DNA of 64,000 nt. Source: Flavobacterium gillisiae (lineage in GTDB: Bacteria; Bacteroidota; Bacteroidia; Flavobacteriales; Flavobacteriaceae). Position numbers and translations under genes: made by a program. The DNA is taken from the NCBI RefSeq assembly GCF_900107635.1, contig NZ_FNRD01000011.1:100868-164867 (forward strand), read 5' to 3'. Positions 37,104-45,571 of the stretch are shown here, in pieces (position 1 is the stretch's first letter; every line of letters begins with the position of its first letter). Below the pieces are notes generated by a model. It was not told the origin of the DNA and did no database searches. It saw only the letters and a program-made list of their open reading frames with translations.

Positions 37104-37583
37104 ATGTTTACAACTGCAGATCTTTGGGATGAATATGAAACACTTCTTAGTTGTGTTGACCCTATTTTTAATCATTTTGGTAACAAAAAAGCATTTTCAG
37201 GTAAAATAACGACGATAAAGTTGTTTGAAGATAATTCATTAGTTCGAACACAATTAGAGCTTAATGGAAAAGGTAAAGTGCTCGTGATTGATGGTGGAGG
37301 TTCTTTACGTTGTGCATTAGTAGGTGGTCAATTAGCTGTTTTGGCAATACAAAATAATTGGGAGGGCATTATTGCAAATGGTTGCATTCGCGATAGTGAA
37401 GTCATTAACTCAATGAATATAGGCATAAAAGCGCTGAACACTTCTCCTGTTAAAAGTGTGAAGCGTAATTTGGGAGAGATTAATATTCCAATTAAATTTG
37501 GAGGGATTACTTTTATTCCGGGTGAATACATCTATGCAGATGCCGACGGAATATTGGTAAGTAAAAATAATTTATTAAAATAA
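37104..37583 (+). CDS. rraA: RraA-family protein
   Basis: The protein has 159 residues, close to E. coli RraA (161). The family core V-I-D-G-G-G-S-L-R-C-A-L-V-G-G and N-G-C-I-R-D is present. In related HMG/CHA aldolases and oxaloacetate decarboxylases an acidic residue follows R-D at a fixed distance (R-D-x2-E/D); here the residues are S-E-V, so the aldolase motif is not cleanly met. It could be an RNase regulator or a small-acid lyase. The position between aceA and an aminotransferase (8 bp) favours a metabolic role, by inference. Confidence 0.8.
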   Translation: MFTTADLWDEYETLLSCVDPIFNHFGNKKAFSGKITTIKLFEDNSLVRTQLELNGKGKVLVIDGGGSLRCALVGGQLAVLAIQNNWEGIIANGCIRDSEVINSMNIGIKALNTSPVKSVKRNLGEINIPIKFGGITFIPGEYIYADADGILVSKNNLLK

Positions 37584-37590
37584 AAACCAC

Positions 37591-38757
37591 ATGAAAGCTA
37601 GAAAATTACTGATGATTCCTGGTCCTATCGAATTTGAACCAGAAGTTTTACAAGCAATGGGAATACCTACGACGAGTCATGTAGCTCCAGATTTTATTGA
37701 AATTTTCGGAAAGAGCCTTGAGTTAATGAGAGAAGTTTGGATGTCTCCAAAGGGACAGCCCTTTATCGTTGCAGGAACTGGGACACTGGCTATGGATATG
37801 GCTGCCGCCAACCTCATCGAACGAGGAGATAATGTCTTGGTTATTTCTTCAGGTTATTTTGGTAAACGATTTAAAGACATTTTAGATCGCTATGGAGCAA
37901 ATACAACGCTTTTAGAAGCGCCATTAGGTGAAATTGCACCTCTTGAAGCTATAGAAAACGAACTGAAAAACAAACAGTACAAAGCGTTGACAATTACACA
38001 TGTAGACACTTCGACGGGCATAATAGTAGATCCGAAGCCTATAGCCCAGTTAGCCAAAAAATACAATGCGTTAAGTATTTTAGATGGTGTATGCTCGGTT
38101 GCGGGTGAAGAGTTAAATCAGGACGAGTGGGAACTTGATGTGGTTTTAACAGCATCTCAAAAAGCAATTGGTGTTCCGCCAGGATTGGCGCTTTTAATGG
38201 TTTCAGAAAAAGCGATGCAAGTTTGGAAAAACAGAAAAACGCCTGTACCTAACTATTATGCAGATTGGACTAATTGGTTACCTATAATGAAAGCGTATGA
38301 AGAAAGAAGACCTTCGTATTTTGGGACACCAGCAGTTAATTTAATTGTAGCTTTAGAAACTAGCTTGAAAATTATATGTAAAGAAGGCATCGAAAAAAGG
38401 GTGAAGAGACATCAAAGTTTAGCAAAAGCATTTAGAGCCGCAATAGCTTCCTTGAACCTAACTATATTACCTAAAACAACTGAAATAGCTGCGAATACCT
38501 TGACAGCAGTATATTATCCTGAGGGTGTAGACGGAGCCGCATTAAGTTCTAAAATGGTGGATAGTAATGTAATTATAGCAGGAGGTTTACTGCCAGAAAT
38601 CAAAGCCACTTATTTTAGAATAGGGCATATGGGTTCGGTTTCTCCAAATGATCTTTTGGCTGTACTAGGAGCTTTGGAACGTGCTTTATCAGAATTAGGG
38701 CACCCATTAGAAATTGGAAAAAGTTTGCAGACTTTTCAAATTGAACTTTTAAAATAA
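37591..38757 (+). CDS. Class V aminotransferase, alanine/serine-glyoxylate type
   Basis: The protein has 388 residues. The fold-type I motifs are clear: A-G-T-G-T-L-A-M-D (PLP phosphate loop), D-G-V-C-S-V and the PLP lysine Lys191 in T-A-S-Q-K-A-I-G-V-P-P-G. This matches alanine-glyoxylate or serine-glyoxylate aminotransferases. Next to isocitrate lyase, it probably turns glyoxylate into glycine. Other small-molecule transaminases of the same family cannot be ruled out. Confidence 0.88.
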   Translation: MKARKLLMIPGPIEFEPEVLQAMGIPTTSHVAPDFIEIFGKSLELMREVWMSPKGQPFIVAGTGTLAMDMAAANLIERGDNVLVISSGYFGKRFKDILDRYGANTTLLEAPLGEIAPLEAIENELKNKQYKALTITHVDTSTGIIVDPKPIAQLAKKYNALSILDGVCSVAGEELNQDEWELDVVLTASQKAIGVPPGLALLMVSEKAMQVWKNRKTPVPNYYADWTNWLPIMKAYEERRPSYFGTPAVNLIVALETSLKIICKEGIEKRVKRHQSLAKAFRAAIASLNLTILPKTTEIAANTLTAVYYPEGVDGAALSSKMVDSNVIIAGGLLPEIKATYFRIGHMGSVSPNDLLAVLGALERALSELGHPLEIGKSLQTFQIELLK

Positions 38758-38888
38758 AAGTAATTAGCGCTTTAAAATTCATTTTTCAATATTTATATAG
38801 TCAATACAATTTTTCTAAAAATATAAGTTACTTGGTAAGGTATTAATAGTGCGATTAAAACTGTATGTAATTAATTTACAATAAGATA

Positions 38889-38957
38889 GAGGAGTTGTTT
38901 AGCCTCTTCCCGCCTAATGAAAAATCCTTTCTGTTTCAACAGAGGGGATTTTTTTAT
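38889..38957 (+). ncRNA. Candidate small RNA or leader with terminator, upstream of trxB
   Basis: A hairpin GAGG...CCTC (about 38890-38906) is followed by a second hairpin AAAATCC...GGATTTT and a run of seven T. The layout is that of a short structured RNA ending in an intrinsic terminator, 91 bp upstream of the trxB ATG. I see no known RNA family and no ORF. It could simply be the terminator for the aminotransferase gene. Confidence 0.3.
38920..38957 (+). terminator. Intrinsic terminator between the aminotransferase gene and trxB
   Basis: Stem AAAATCC/GGATTTT with an inner TCTG/CAGA pair and a run of seven T. Confidence 0.8.
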
Positions 38958-39010
38958 TGTAGAATAGCAAAAACTGATTATTCCGTTTCTGTATTCCAGT
39001 AAATAAGACT

Positions 39011-39018
39011 TATTTTTG
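39011..39018 (+). promoter_or_regulatory. Bacteroidota -7 promoter element for trxB
   Basis: TATTTTTG fits TAnnTTTG, 30 bp upstream of the ATG. The upstream box is weak. Confidence 0.5.
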
Positions 39019-39048
39019 TACTGTTTAAAATAATTATAAAATTTCACT

Positions 39049-39996
39049 ATGTCAGATACAATCGAAAAAATAAAATGCCTTATTATAGGTTCTGGTCCTG
39101 CAGGATATACTGCTGCAATATATGCTGCAAGAGCAAATATGAATCCGGTTTTATACCAAGGAATGCAGCCTGGAGGTCAATTAACTACAACTAATGAAGT
39201 GGAAAACTGGCCTGGAAATCCTGAAGGGATAACTGGTCCAGAAATGATGGTGGGTTTGCAAGCTCAAGCACAGCGTTTTGGTACTGATGTACGTGACGGT
39301 TGGGCAACTAAAGTTGATTTTTCAGGAGATATCCATAAAGTTTGGATTAATGGAACGAAGGAATTGCATTGCGAAACTGTAATTATTTCTACTGGAGCAT
39401 CCGCTAAATATATAGGTTTGCCTTCTGAGCAGCACTATTTGAAAATGGGTGGTGGCGTTTCTGCTTGTGCAGTTTGCGACGGTTTTTTCTACAGAAATCA
39501 AGAAGTGGTTATTGTAGGAGCTGGAGATTCAGCTTGTGAGGAAGCGCATTACTTGTCTAAACTTTGCAAAAAAGTGACGATGTTAGTTCGAAGTGAAAAA
39601 TTTAGAGCGTCAAAAATAATGGAAGCTCGTGTGCGTAAAACAGAAAACATTACGATTTTAATGAATCACGATACCGTTGAAGTTTTAGGAGACGAACAAG
39701 TAGTTACCGGTGTAAAAGCTTTGAACAAAACTACAAATGAAGAATTTGAGATTCCAGCAACTGGTTTCTTCGTAGCCATTGGACATAAACCAAATACTGA
39801 TATTTTTAAAGATTTTATTGCTCTTGACGAAACGGGTTATATCATTAATACTCCGGGATCTTCAAAAACAAATGTAGAAGGTGTTTTTGTATCTGGAGAT
39901 GCAGCAGATCATGTGTATCGCCAAGCCATTACGGCTGCAGGTACAGGTTGTATGGCAGCGTTAGACGCAGAAAGATACTTAGCTGCTAAAGACTAA
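39049..39996 (+). CDS. trxB: Thioredoxin-disulfide reductase
   Basis: The protein has 315 residues. The FAD motif G-S-G-P-A-G-Y is near residue 14, the redox-active pair Cys140 and Cys143 lies in C-A-V-C-D-G, and the NADPH motif G-A-G-D-S-A follows, with the second FAD-contact segment S-G-D-A-A-D at the end. It reduces thioredoxin with NADPH in the cytoplasm. It is monocistronic with its own promoter and a strong terminator. Confidence 0.97.
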   Translation: MSDTIEKIKCLIIGSGPAGYTAAIYAARANMNPVLYQGMQPGGQLTTTNEVENWPGNPEGITGPEMMVGLQAQAQRFGTDVRDGWATKVDFSGDIHKVWINGTKELHCETVIISTGASAKYIGLPSEQHYLKMGGGVSACAVCDGFFYRNQEVVIVGAGDSACEEAHYLSKLCKKVTMLVRSEKFRASKIMEARVRKTENITILMNHDTVEVLGDEQVVTGVKALNKTTNEEFEIPATGFFVAIGHKPNTDIFKDFIALDETGYIINTPGSSKTNVEGVFVSGDAADHVYRQAITAAGTGCMAALDAERYLAAKD

Positions 39997-40041
39997 TTTC
40001 GAAAGAATAATTAATATTCGAAATAATAAATTTTCAATAAA

Positions 40042-40075
40042 AAAAGCCCCATTTACATAAGTAGATGGGGCTTTT
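40042..40075. terminator. Bidirectional terminator between trxB and the GIN-domain operon
   Basis: AAAAGCCCCAT pairs with ATGGGGCTTTT and the stem continues inward with one G-T pair to an ATAA loop. It serves both converging transcripts. Confidence 0.92.
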
Positions 40076-40091
40076 CGTTGCTATAGTTTTT

Positions 40092-40925
40092 TTATTTTGC
40101 CTTTTTAAGTAATTTGGCTTCATCAGCAAATTTCCTCATTTCAATTTTAGGGTTTCCGTAAAGTTCAATTTGAGATTTCTCACCAGCACTTATACTAATG
40201 GATGTTTCTACGTTTATACTACCGGTAGAGTAACTCTCAGTAATTAATTCTAGATCTTTAATCGTCAATTTATCTCCTTTTAAATCAGAATTGTTATCTA
40301 GACGAATCACGGCATTAGTAGCAGTACCTTCAATATTTGCTTCTGATTTTTGATACAAGTCACATGTTAAGTCAGGAGTAGTAATTAAGGATTTCAAAGC
40401 TGCATTTTTACTCAATACAATTTTTATTTTTTCAGATTTTGCATTCAGTTCGATTTTTGATTTATCATCTGCTTGTAGTACAAAATTCTTTGTATTTATG
40501 TTTAAAAACAATTTAGAGTAATCGATACTTCTAAAAATGATCGAGTCCAATTGTACTTCTTGTATTGCGTTAACAACAGCATCATTTTTTGAAGAAACAC
40601 TTTTTAAGTCATTTGTATAGGTAACCTTTACGATCAGTTTTCTATATTTTATAGCCTCCTTAGAAGTGTATATGCGAAGAGTTTTATCTCTTAAGTCCAT
40701 TGAGATAATATCATGAAGATTGTCATCTGCTTCAATCTTTATTCCTGGCTTTTCTCCTTTTTCTAAATAGACTTCAAGATTATCTTCTAGTTCAAGGGTG
40801 TCAAAATAACCGACTTCCCTTAGCTCAGTCGTTACTGTTTTAGAACCTTTTATTTTTTCTTTTTTTTGTGCAGAAACAATAGTTGTCGATAGTACAAGAA
40901 GCGTGATGACTATATATTTTTTCAT
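40092..40925 (-). CDS. GIN-domain (DUF2807) secreted protein
   Basis: The protein has 277 residues from the ATG at 40925. An ATG 45 bp further upstream adds a hydrophobic stretch before the real signal peptide, so it is rejected. Signal peptide residues are about 1-20 (A-Q end). The rest is a beta-helix-like repeat region of the 'putative auto-transporter adhesin, head GIN domain' family, with repeated I-K-I and V-x-L strands. It is the last gene of the padR-pspC operon. No enzymatic motif is seen. Confidence 0.82.
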   Translation of the reverse strand: MKKYIVITLLVLSTTIVSAQKKEKIKGSKTVTTELREVGYFDTLELEDNLEVYLEKGEKPGIKIEADDNLHDIISMDLRDKTLRIYTSKEAIKYRKLIVKVTYTNDLKSVSSKNDAVVNAIQEVQLDSIIFRSIDYSKLFLNINTKNFVLQADDKSKIELNAKSEKIKIVLSKNAALKSLITTPDLTCDLYQKSEANIEGTATNAVIRLDNNSDLKGDKLTIKDLELITESYSTGSINVETSISISAGEKSQIELYGNPKIEMRKFADEAKLLKKAK

Positions 40926-41010
40926 TTTATTTTTTGTTATGATTATTACAAATATAAAAAAACCATCCACTTTTGATGGATGATTCAGTTATTAATTGTC
41001 AAATAAAAAG

Positions 41011-41751
41011 TTAAATCTTGTCTATACTTGCTCCAGAACTCGCTCTTTTTTCGATTGATTTTGGGGTAGTGTTATAGTCAACATTGCTACCACTTGAAGC
41101 TTTGGCTTTTAAACTTACAATAGGATGAACACTAATTGTTGCTCCGCTTGATGCTGTTGCATTTACTTCGTTAGCAAGTAAGTCCTTTGCGTCAATATCA
41201 CTTCCGCTGGAAGCTGTTGCCTCCATATTTAGCGCCATTCCTTCAATAGTTATTGAACTCCCACTACTGGCTTTACATTCAATATAATCTGATTCAATAT
41301 TTAGATTTATATTTGAAGCAGAAGAAGTTCTGAGGTTAATTTTTTCCCCTTTAAGTGTATGTACACTTGTAATCGATGAAGCACTAGAAGCGCGTAAGGA
41401 TTCAATAATTGGCATTTTAACCGTAACTTTTTTTGATTCGATATTTATAAACGAATTATAATCACAGGCTATGATAAGTACTCCATTTTCTACAGTTGTA
41501 GTGATGCTTTTTTGTAAATTATCATCAGCTTCAACAATAATCTCCGTTTTGTCTGATTGTTCAATTATCAAATCGATAGCATTGCTAACTTCAATACTTT
41601 TAAAATCTCCATCTACATTTCTTTTCTCAGTAGTAACGTGGCCACTTCCCGTGATAGATTTGATGTTTATCGAATGGTTACAGGATGTAAATAACAGGGC
41701 AGTTAGTGCTACTAGAATGAATTTAGTTATTATTGTGATGATTTTCAACAT
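41011..41751 (-). CDS. GIN-domain (DUF2807) lipoprotein
   Basis: The protein has 246 residues. The signal peptide ends in a lipobox (L-F-T-S-C) with the lipidated Cys at 24. A head GIN domain follows (G-S-G-H-V-T-T-E, V-E-A-D-D-N-L-Q), with Ser-rich repeated strands R-A-S-S-A-S and A-S-S-G-S that form a ladder. It sits 3 bp after pspC in the same operon. A partner of the next GIN protein is likely, since the two share the layout. Confidence 0.85.
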   Translation of the reverse strand: MLKIITIITKFILVALTALLFTSCNHSINIKSITGSGHVTTEKRNVDGDFKSIEVSNAIDLIIEQSDKTEIIVEADDNLQKSITTTVENGVLIIACDYNSFINIESKKVTVKMPIIESLRASSASSITSVHTLKGEKINLRTSSASNINLNIESDYIECKASSGSSITIEGMALNMEATASSGSDIDAKDLLANEVNATASSGATISVHPIVSLKAKASSGSNVDYNTTPKSIEKRASSGASIDKI

Positions 41752-41753
41752 GA

Positions 41754-43463
41754 TTATCTCGTTTTTATAATTATACCATCTTTGTTTATTTTCAACTCTT
41801 TAATATTACTATTCGATACATTAACTGTATCATCTGTAATAGAAACACCATCTTTAGTAATCTTTATTGAGCTATTCTCTTCATCATTATGCGCATTTTC
41901 ATTAGAAGTACAGTTTAAGCATCTCACTTTATTATCCTCTACTCTGTAGATGTCATTATTGGAATTTGGGTTCCAAAGGAAGTAATCCCCATCTGTACGA
42001 TCATAATTTTTCATTGAGTCGTCTGGTTTTAACAATGTCCCTTTAGGCAAGAATAAAGTAATTTCTATTTGCTGATCGCGAAATTTATTTTTTAAATCAG
42101 TAGTTAGATAGTTGTCTAATATTAATTGATTTCCGTCAATTTTATAGCTGTATTTTATTTGTTCCGCTCTTTGTCTCGCCTCAGAAAGAGATTTTCCTTT
42201 TGCTTCTTTTTCAATTTGTATATATGGTAGTTTTTCATCTGTACTTTCTATTCTCAAACTAACGTCATTAGAATACATTACCTCTGTGCCGTTTGGATCT
42301 TGTGCTATTTTAAAATCATCGCGATCATCAACGTTCTTTGAATAATAGTCATTGTGTTTGAATTTAATTTGCAACGTATCTGTTGGTAGTAGCATAATAT
42401 TTTCTTTTTGAACTACACGTCCGTCGGCTGCAAAAGCGGATGCTTGTTTTACTCCTATTGAAATGGCTAAGGCAACTGAAATCAACCATAGCGCAAGCAA
42501 CGTATATTTAGCAATGTTTCCTATAGACTTCATATTGGGAGCCAATAGTTTGAAACCTAATACGGTTAGAAAGAAGAATGGAATCCCTACTGCAAGGAAC
42601 ATTAATAGTCCAAAAGCCCAGATAGGATAGTCAGTGAAGTTCCCAGCTTCTATAAATCCTTGCCAAGGAAAGTCAATAAAGGAAGAAGATCCTAATGTAA
42701 ACATTCCAATAAATAATGCCATTAAGGTTGCTAAGCCTGTCATAATCAAGATAACTCCAAGAAATTTAGCAAAAATTTTAAAAATAGTCATTATGAAATC
42801 GCCAAAAGAACTTCCTATTTTTCCCGCTCCAGTTTTTATTTGGTTACCATATTTGTCATAATCTACATTTTTAAATTTGTCAGAAACATTTTCAAATTCC
42901 TCTCTTACTTTTTTTTCGATGTTCGAAATATTGACTGGTTCTCCAGTCATTTCTAACTTCTCTGATGTTGTCACTGCGGCAGGAACAACGATCCAGAGGA
43001 TGATGTAGGCAAGAACTCCTGTTCCTGCTCCCCATACTAATAGGATAAAGATTATTCTAACCCATACAGCATCAATTCCAAAATAATGACCTAGTCCGGC
43101 AGAAACTCCGCTAACCATCCCTTTGTCTGTGTCTCGGTATAGTTTTTTAGTTCTTCTGGGTGCAGCATTACTAAATGTTTGAGAAGTATGATTGTCTTCT
43201 TCTATAATATAGTCTTCGGGTTGTCCCATAACAGCAATCACTTGGTCAACATCTTTTAGACCCACAACGTGTTTGTCTGTTTTTTGATTTTCGGTTAATA
43301 ATTCCGAAACGCGCATTTCAATATCTTTTATGATTTCGTCTTGTCCGGATGATGTAGATAAAGATCGTTTTATGGCGTCAAAATATCGTGTTAATTTTAG
43401 GTATGCATCTTCGTCTATATGAAAGAACATTCCGCCTAGGTTTATATTTACAGTCTTGTTCAT
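41754..43463 (-). CDS. PspC-domain membrane protein
   Basis: The protein has 569 residues. An N-terminal cytosolic domain (about 1-90) is followed by the PspC domain (105-165: G-V-S-A-G-L-G-H-Y-F-G-I and the following transmembrane helix), more transmembrane helices to about 340, and a large periplasmic C-terminal part with a beta-rich region. PspC-type proteins sense envelope stress in other bacteria; here the domain is embedded in a much longer protein typical of Bacteroidota. It lies 2 bp after padR. Confidence 0.88.
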   Translation of the reverse strand: MNKTVNINLGGMFFHIDEDAYLKLTRYFDAIKRSLSTSSGQDEIIKDIEMRVSELLTENQKTDKHVVGLKDVDQVIAVMGQPEDYIIEEDNHTSQTFSNAAPRRTKKLYRDTDKGMVSGVSAGLGHYFGIDAVWVRIIFILLVWGAGTGVLAYIILWIVVPAAVTTSEKLEMTGEPVNISNIEKKVREEFENVSDKFKNVDYDKYGNQIKTGAGKIGSSFGDFIMTIFKIFAKFLGVILIMTGLATLMALFIGMFTLGSSSFIDFPWQGFIEAGNFTDYPIWAFGLLMFLAVGIPFFFLTVLGFKLLAPNMKSIGNIAKYTLLALWLISVALAISIGVKQASAFAADGRVVQKENIMLLPTDTLQIKFKHNDYYSKNVDDRDDFKIAQDPNGTEVMYSNDVSLRIESTDEKLPYIQIEKEAKGKSLSEARQRAEQIKYSYKIDGNQLILDNYLTTDLKNKFRDQQIEITLFLPKGTLLKPDDSMKNYDRTDGDYFLWNPNSNNDIYRVEDNKVRCLNCTSNENAHNDEENSSIKITKDGVSITDDTVNVSNSNIKELKINKDGIIIKTR

Positions 43464-43465
43464 GG

Positions 43466-43798
43466 CTATTGTTTTTGGTTTGTGATTAGGTTTACAGCAT
43501 CAGACAATTCAGTCCAAGTGCTGGTAAGTTCGTTTAAAAATGTTTGTCCTATTTCGGTCAGTCCATAATATTTTCTAGGTGGTCCCGATGTTGATTCTTC
43601 CCAACGGTAGCTTAGTAATCCGTCATTTTTTAGTCTGGTAAGCAGCGGGTAAATGGTTCCCTCCACCACTAATAATTTTGCGTTTTTTAAAGTGTCTAAT
43701 ATTTCCGATGTGTAGGCATCTTTTTCTTTCAATACAGATAAGATGCAAAACTCGAGAACACCTTTGCGCATCTGGGCTTTTGTGTTTTCAATATTCAT
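43466..43798 (-). CDS. PadR-family transcriptional regulator
   Basis: The protein has 110 residues. The winged-helix core G-T-I-Y-P-L-L-T-R-L-K-N-D-G-L and the R-K-Y-Y-G-L-T-E-I-G element are typical of PadR proteins that bind as dimers and repress nearby genes. It heads the padR-pspC-GIN-GIN operon, so it probably controls its own transcript in response to an envelope signal. Confidence 0.92.
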   Translation of the reverse strand: MNIENTKAQMRKGVLEFCILSVLKEKDAYTSEILDTLKNAKLLVVEGTIYPLLTRLKNDGLLSYRWEESTSGPPRKYYGLTEIGQTFLNELTSTWTELSDAVNLITNQKQ

Positions 43799-43891
43799 AA
43801 TTCGTTTTTTTTGATTTTTGTGTTGATTAAACTATTCGTTTTTTGATTGCTGCGCCAGTTCGCCATTCTAGCTCGGGTGATGATTATTTTC

Positions 43892-43992
43892 TGGAGCTCT
43901 TTCCCGCTGTCCGCTTTATTCCCGATTAATAAAAACTACGGCTGAAAAAGCCTTGTTTTTCTATTTCGGGAGATGCCGCTTCCATCAGGGCT
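43892..43992. repeat. Interspersed hairpin repeat, flavobacterial type
   Basis: The ends read GGAGCTCTTTCCCGCTGTCC and GATGCCGCTTCCATCAGGGC. Between them are a CCCGA/TCGGG outer pairing and an inner GGCT/AGCC hairpin. I recall this GGAGCT...CCCGCT / GCCGCTTC...AGGGCTA pattern as a common intergenic element in Flavobacterium genomes. It lies between DUF4870 and padR and can act as a terminator. Confidence 0.6.
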
Positions 43993-44001
43993 ATTGATTC
44001 A

Positions 44002-44457
44002 CTATTTGATAAAAGGAATCGTAATTGGGTATTTATATTTTTCTCCATTAGATGTTTTTATAGAAGCATAAATGATTAGAAAAAACTCGGCTATTTTTAA
44101 ACAAATAAAAACAAATACAGTTGTTAAACCAAGCGTGATTAATGCTATGTTGTTTTCAAAATTTAAATGATTGATTACAAAACTTTCCTCGTGAAGCATC
44201 GCATTCATAGAGACATTATTAAAAATCGTTATAATCAAAATAGGAATTGCGATTAGAGCAAGTGCTATTGTATATAACAATACGCTTAGCTGGAAATTAA
44301 GTATTTGTTTCCCACTGTAGTCTACAAATTCAGACTTGTCTTTTTTTGAAGTCCAAAGTATTATTGGGAAAATATAATTCCCAAAAGGAATAAAATATTG
44401 AGTCAATGCACTCAGGTGAGTAAAAGTGGCGATGTTTTTTTCGGTAGTTGCTTCCAT
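44002..44457 (-). CDS. DUF4870-family membrane protein
   Basis: The protein has 151 residues. The family start T-H-L-S-A-L-T-Q-Y-F-I-P-F-G-N-Y-I-F-P is followed by W-x-x-K-K-D-K-S-E-F-V-D-x-x-G-K-Q-I-L-N-F and three transmembrane helices. DUF4870 proteins are small inner-membrane proteins of unknown role. The gene is oriented as padR but separated from it by the hairpin repeat. Confidence 0.85.
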   Translation of the reverse strand: MEATTEKNIATFTHLSALTQYFIPFGNYIFPIILWTSKKDKSEFVDYSGKQILNFQLSVLLYTIALALIAIPILIITIFNNVSMNAMLHEESFVINHLNFENNIALITLGLTTVFVFICLKIAEFFLIIYASIKTSNGEKYKYPITIPFIK

Positions 44458-44529
44458 TTTTTTTGATTTTTGATTGATGATTGAAACTTTTAGTAATTGT
44501 TAAATAGCTGTACATAGTAATTTCTTATG

Positions 44530-44537
44530 CAAATATA
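44530..44537 (-). promoter_or_regulatory. Bacteroidota -7 promoter element for the DUF4870 gene
   Basis: On the minus strand this reads TATATTTG, matching TAnnTTTG, 73 bp upstream of the ATG. No clear TTG box is seen. Confidence 0.4.
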
Positions 44538-44653
44538 TATCTAAAAGAAGGTATCTTGTATCACATAGTAGTGAAAGTTAACATATTTTTAACAAAATAA
44601 TATTATATGTACGCATAGTATTTTTTTGTATATTAGCAAAAAAACCACTGATA

Positions 44654-45109
44654 ATGAAACTTACAGCGTCTAAACTTAATAAATTTTTGCTTTTCAAATT
44701 GCCTGCCGCATTTATCTGTGGAGTTAGAGTAAAGAAGATTGATGAAACAGATTGTACCGTAACGGTAAAACACCGTTGGATCAATCAAAACCCATTTAAC
44801 TCTATGTATTTTGCAGTTCAAGCTATGGCAGCTGAGCTCTCAACAGGGGCTTTGGTGATGTATCAAATTCAAAAAAGTGGAAAAAAAATATCGATGTTGG
44901 TTGCTAATAATAAAGGGAACTTTACTAAAAAAGCCACTGGAAGAATAACATTTGTCTGTAAGGACGGTCATTTAATAGAGCGTGCTATTCAAGAATCGGT
45001 AGCAACAGGCGAGGGACAGACTTTCTGGATGAAATCTATAGGAACTGACGAAAAAGGAGTTCAAGTATCTGAAATGGATTTCGAATGGAGTGTTAGAATT
45101 AAAAAATAA
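44654..45109 (+). CDS. DUF4442 hotdog-fold protein
   Basis: The protein has 151 residues. The family core N-P-F-N-S-M-Y-F-A-V-Q-A-M-A-A-E and the later strands (F-T-K-K-A-T-G-R-I-T-F-V) are typical of DUF4442, a group within the hotdog thioesterase superfamily. A CoA-thioester substrate is possible, but the usual catalytic acid is not obvious. It is monocistronic and ends in a strong palindromic terminator. Confidence 0.85.
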   Translation: MKLTASKLNKFLLFKLPAAFICGVRVKKIDETDCTVTVKHRWINQNPFNSMYFAVQAMAAELSTGALVMYQIQKSGKKISMLVANNKGNFTKKATGRITFVCKDGHLIERAIQESVATGEGQTFWMKSIGTDEKGVQVSEMDFEWSVRIKK

Positions 45110-45146
45110 ATCAGTTAGATGTTTTTGTTAACGTATTATAAAATAA

Positions 45147-45175
45147 AAATGCCTCCATATGGAGGCATTTATTTT
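45147..45175. terminator. Bidirectional terminator between the DUF4442 gene and the Cys-rich gene
   Basis: A perfect palindrome AAATGCCTCC.ATAT.GGAGGCATTT with T-rich flanks on both sides. Confidence 0.9.
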
Positions 45176-45189
45176 GTGTAAAAAGTAAA

Positions 45190-45543
45190 TTATGCTTTTT
45201 TAGCACAACACTTTTTTTCTTCTGTTCCAGCCATTGTAGCATCACATGTTTTTCCTTCAGCTTTACATTTTGCTTTACATTTTGCAACTTCAGCAGCAGT
45301 CATTGCTTTTGAACTGCATTTTTCACCATGTGTATCTGCCATTGCAATATCACATTTTTTCCCTTCGGCTTTGCATTTTACTTTGCATTTAGCAATTTCA
45401 TCTGCAGTCATTGTTTTTGCAGATTCTTTTTTTGCGCAACAGGCATCCTTATTTGCAGTTGCTTTTACAACTGTTTTAGCTTCTTGAGCTCCAACAGTAA
45501 CCGTGAATAAAGCAATTGCTAAGATTAATAGTATTTTTTTCAT
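45190..45543 (-). CDS. Small secreted cysteine-rich protein with a duplicated 36-residue unit
   Basis: The protein has 117 residues. A signal peptide (1-20, ending G-A-Q) is followed by a Lys/Cys-rich mature part with 11 Cys (35, 36, 53, 57, 64, 76, 89, 93, 100, 112, 113). Residues 45-76 and 81-112 are two copies of one unit with exact 36-residue spacing: M-T-A-x-E-x-A-K-C-K-x-K-C-K-A-E-G-K-x-C-D. C-C-A-K-K motifs flank the set. I do not recognise a family. Metal binding in the periplasm or at the surface is a reasonable guess. The name of the role stays open. Confidence 0.82.
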   Translation of the reverse strand: MKKILLILAIALFTVTVGAQEAKTVVKATANKDACCAKKESAKTMTADEIAKCKVKCKAEGKKCDIAMADTHGEKCSSKAMTAAEVAKCKAKCKAEGKTCDATMAGTEEKKCCAKKA

Positions 45544-45571
45544 TTTTTTAATTTTAACTGGTTTTCAATAT

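Noticed and set aside
40926..40970. Upstream ATG for the secreted GIN-domain protein
   Set aside because: It would place a second hydrophobic stretch before the signal peptide; the ATG at 40925 begins a normal signal peptide.
44578..44821. Minus-strand open frames upstream of and overlapping the DUF4442 start
   Set aside because: They oppose a clear gene, overlap its 5' end and show no protein-like motif.
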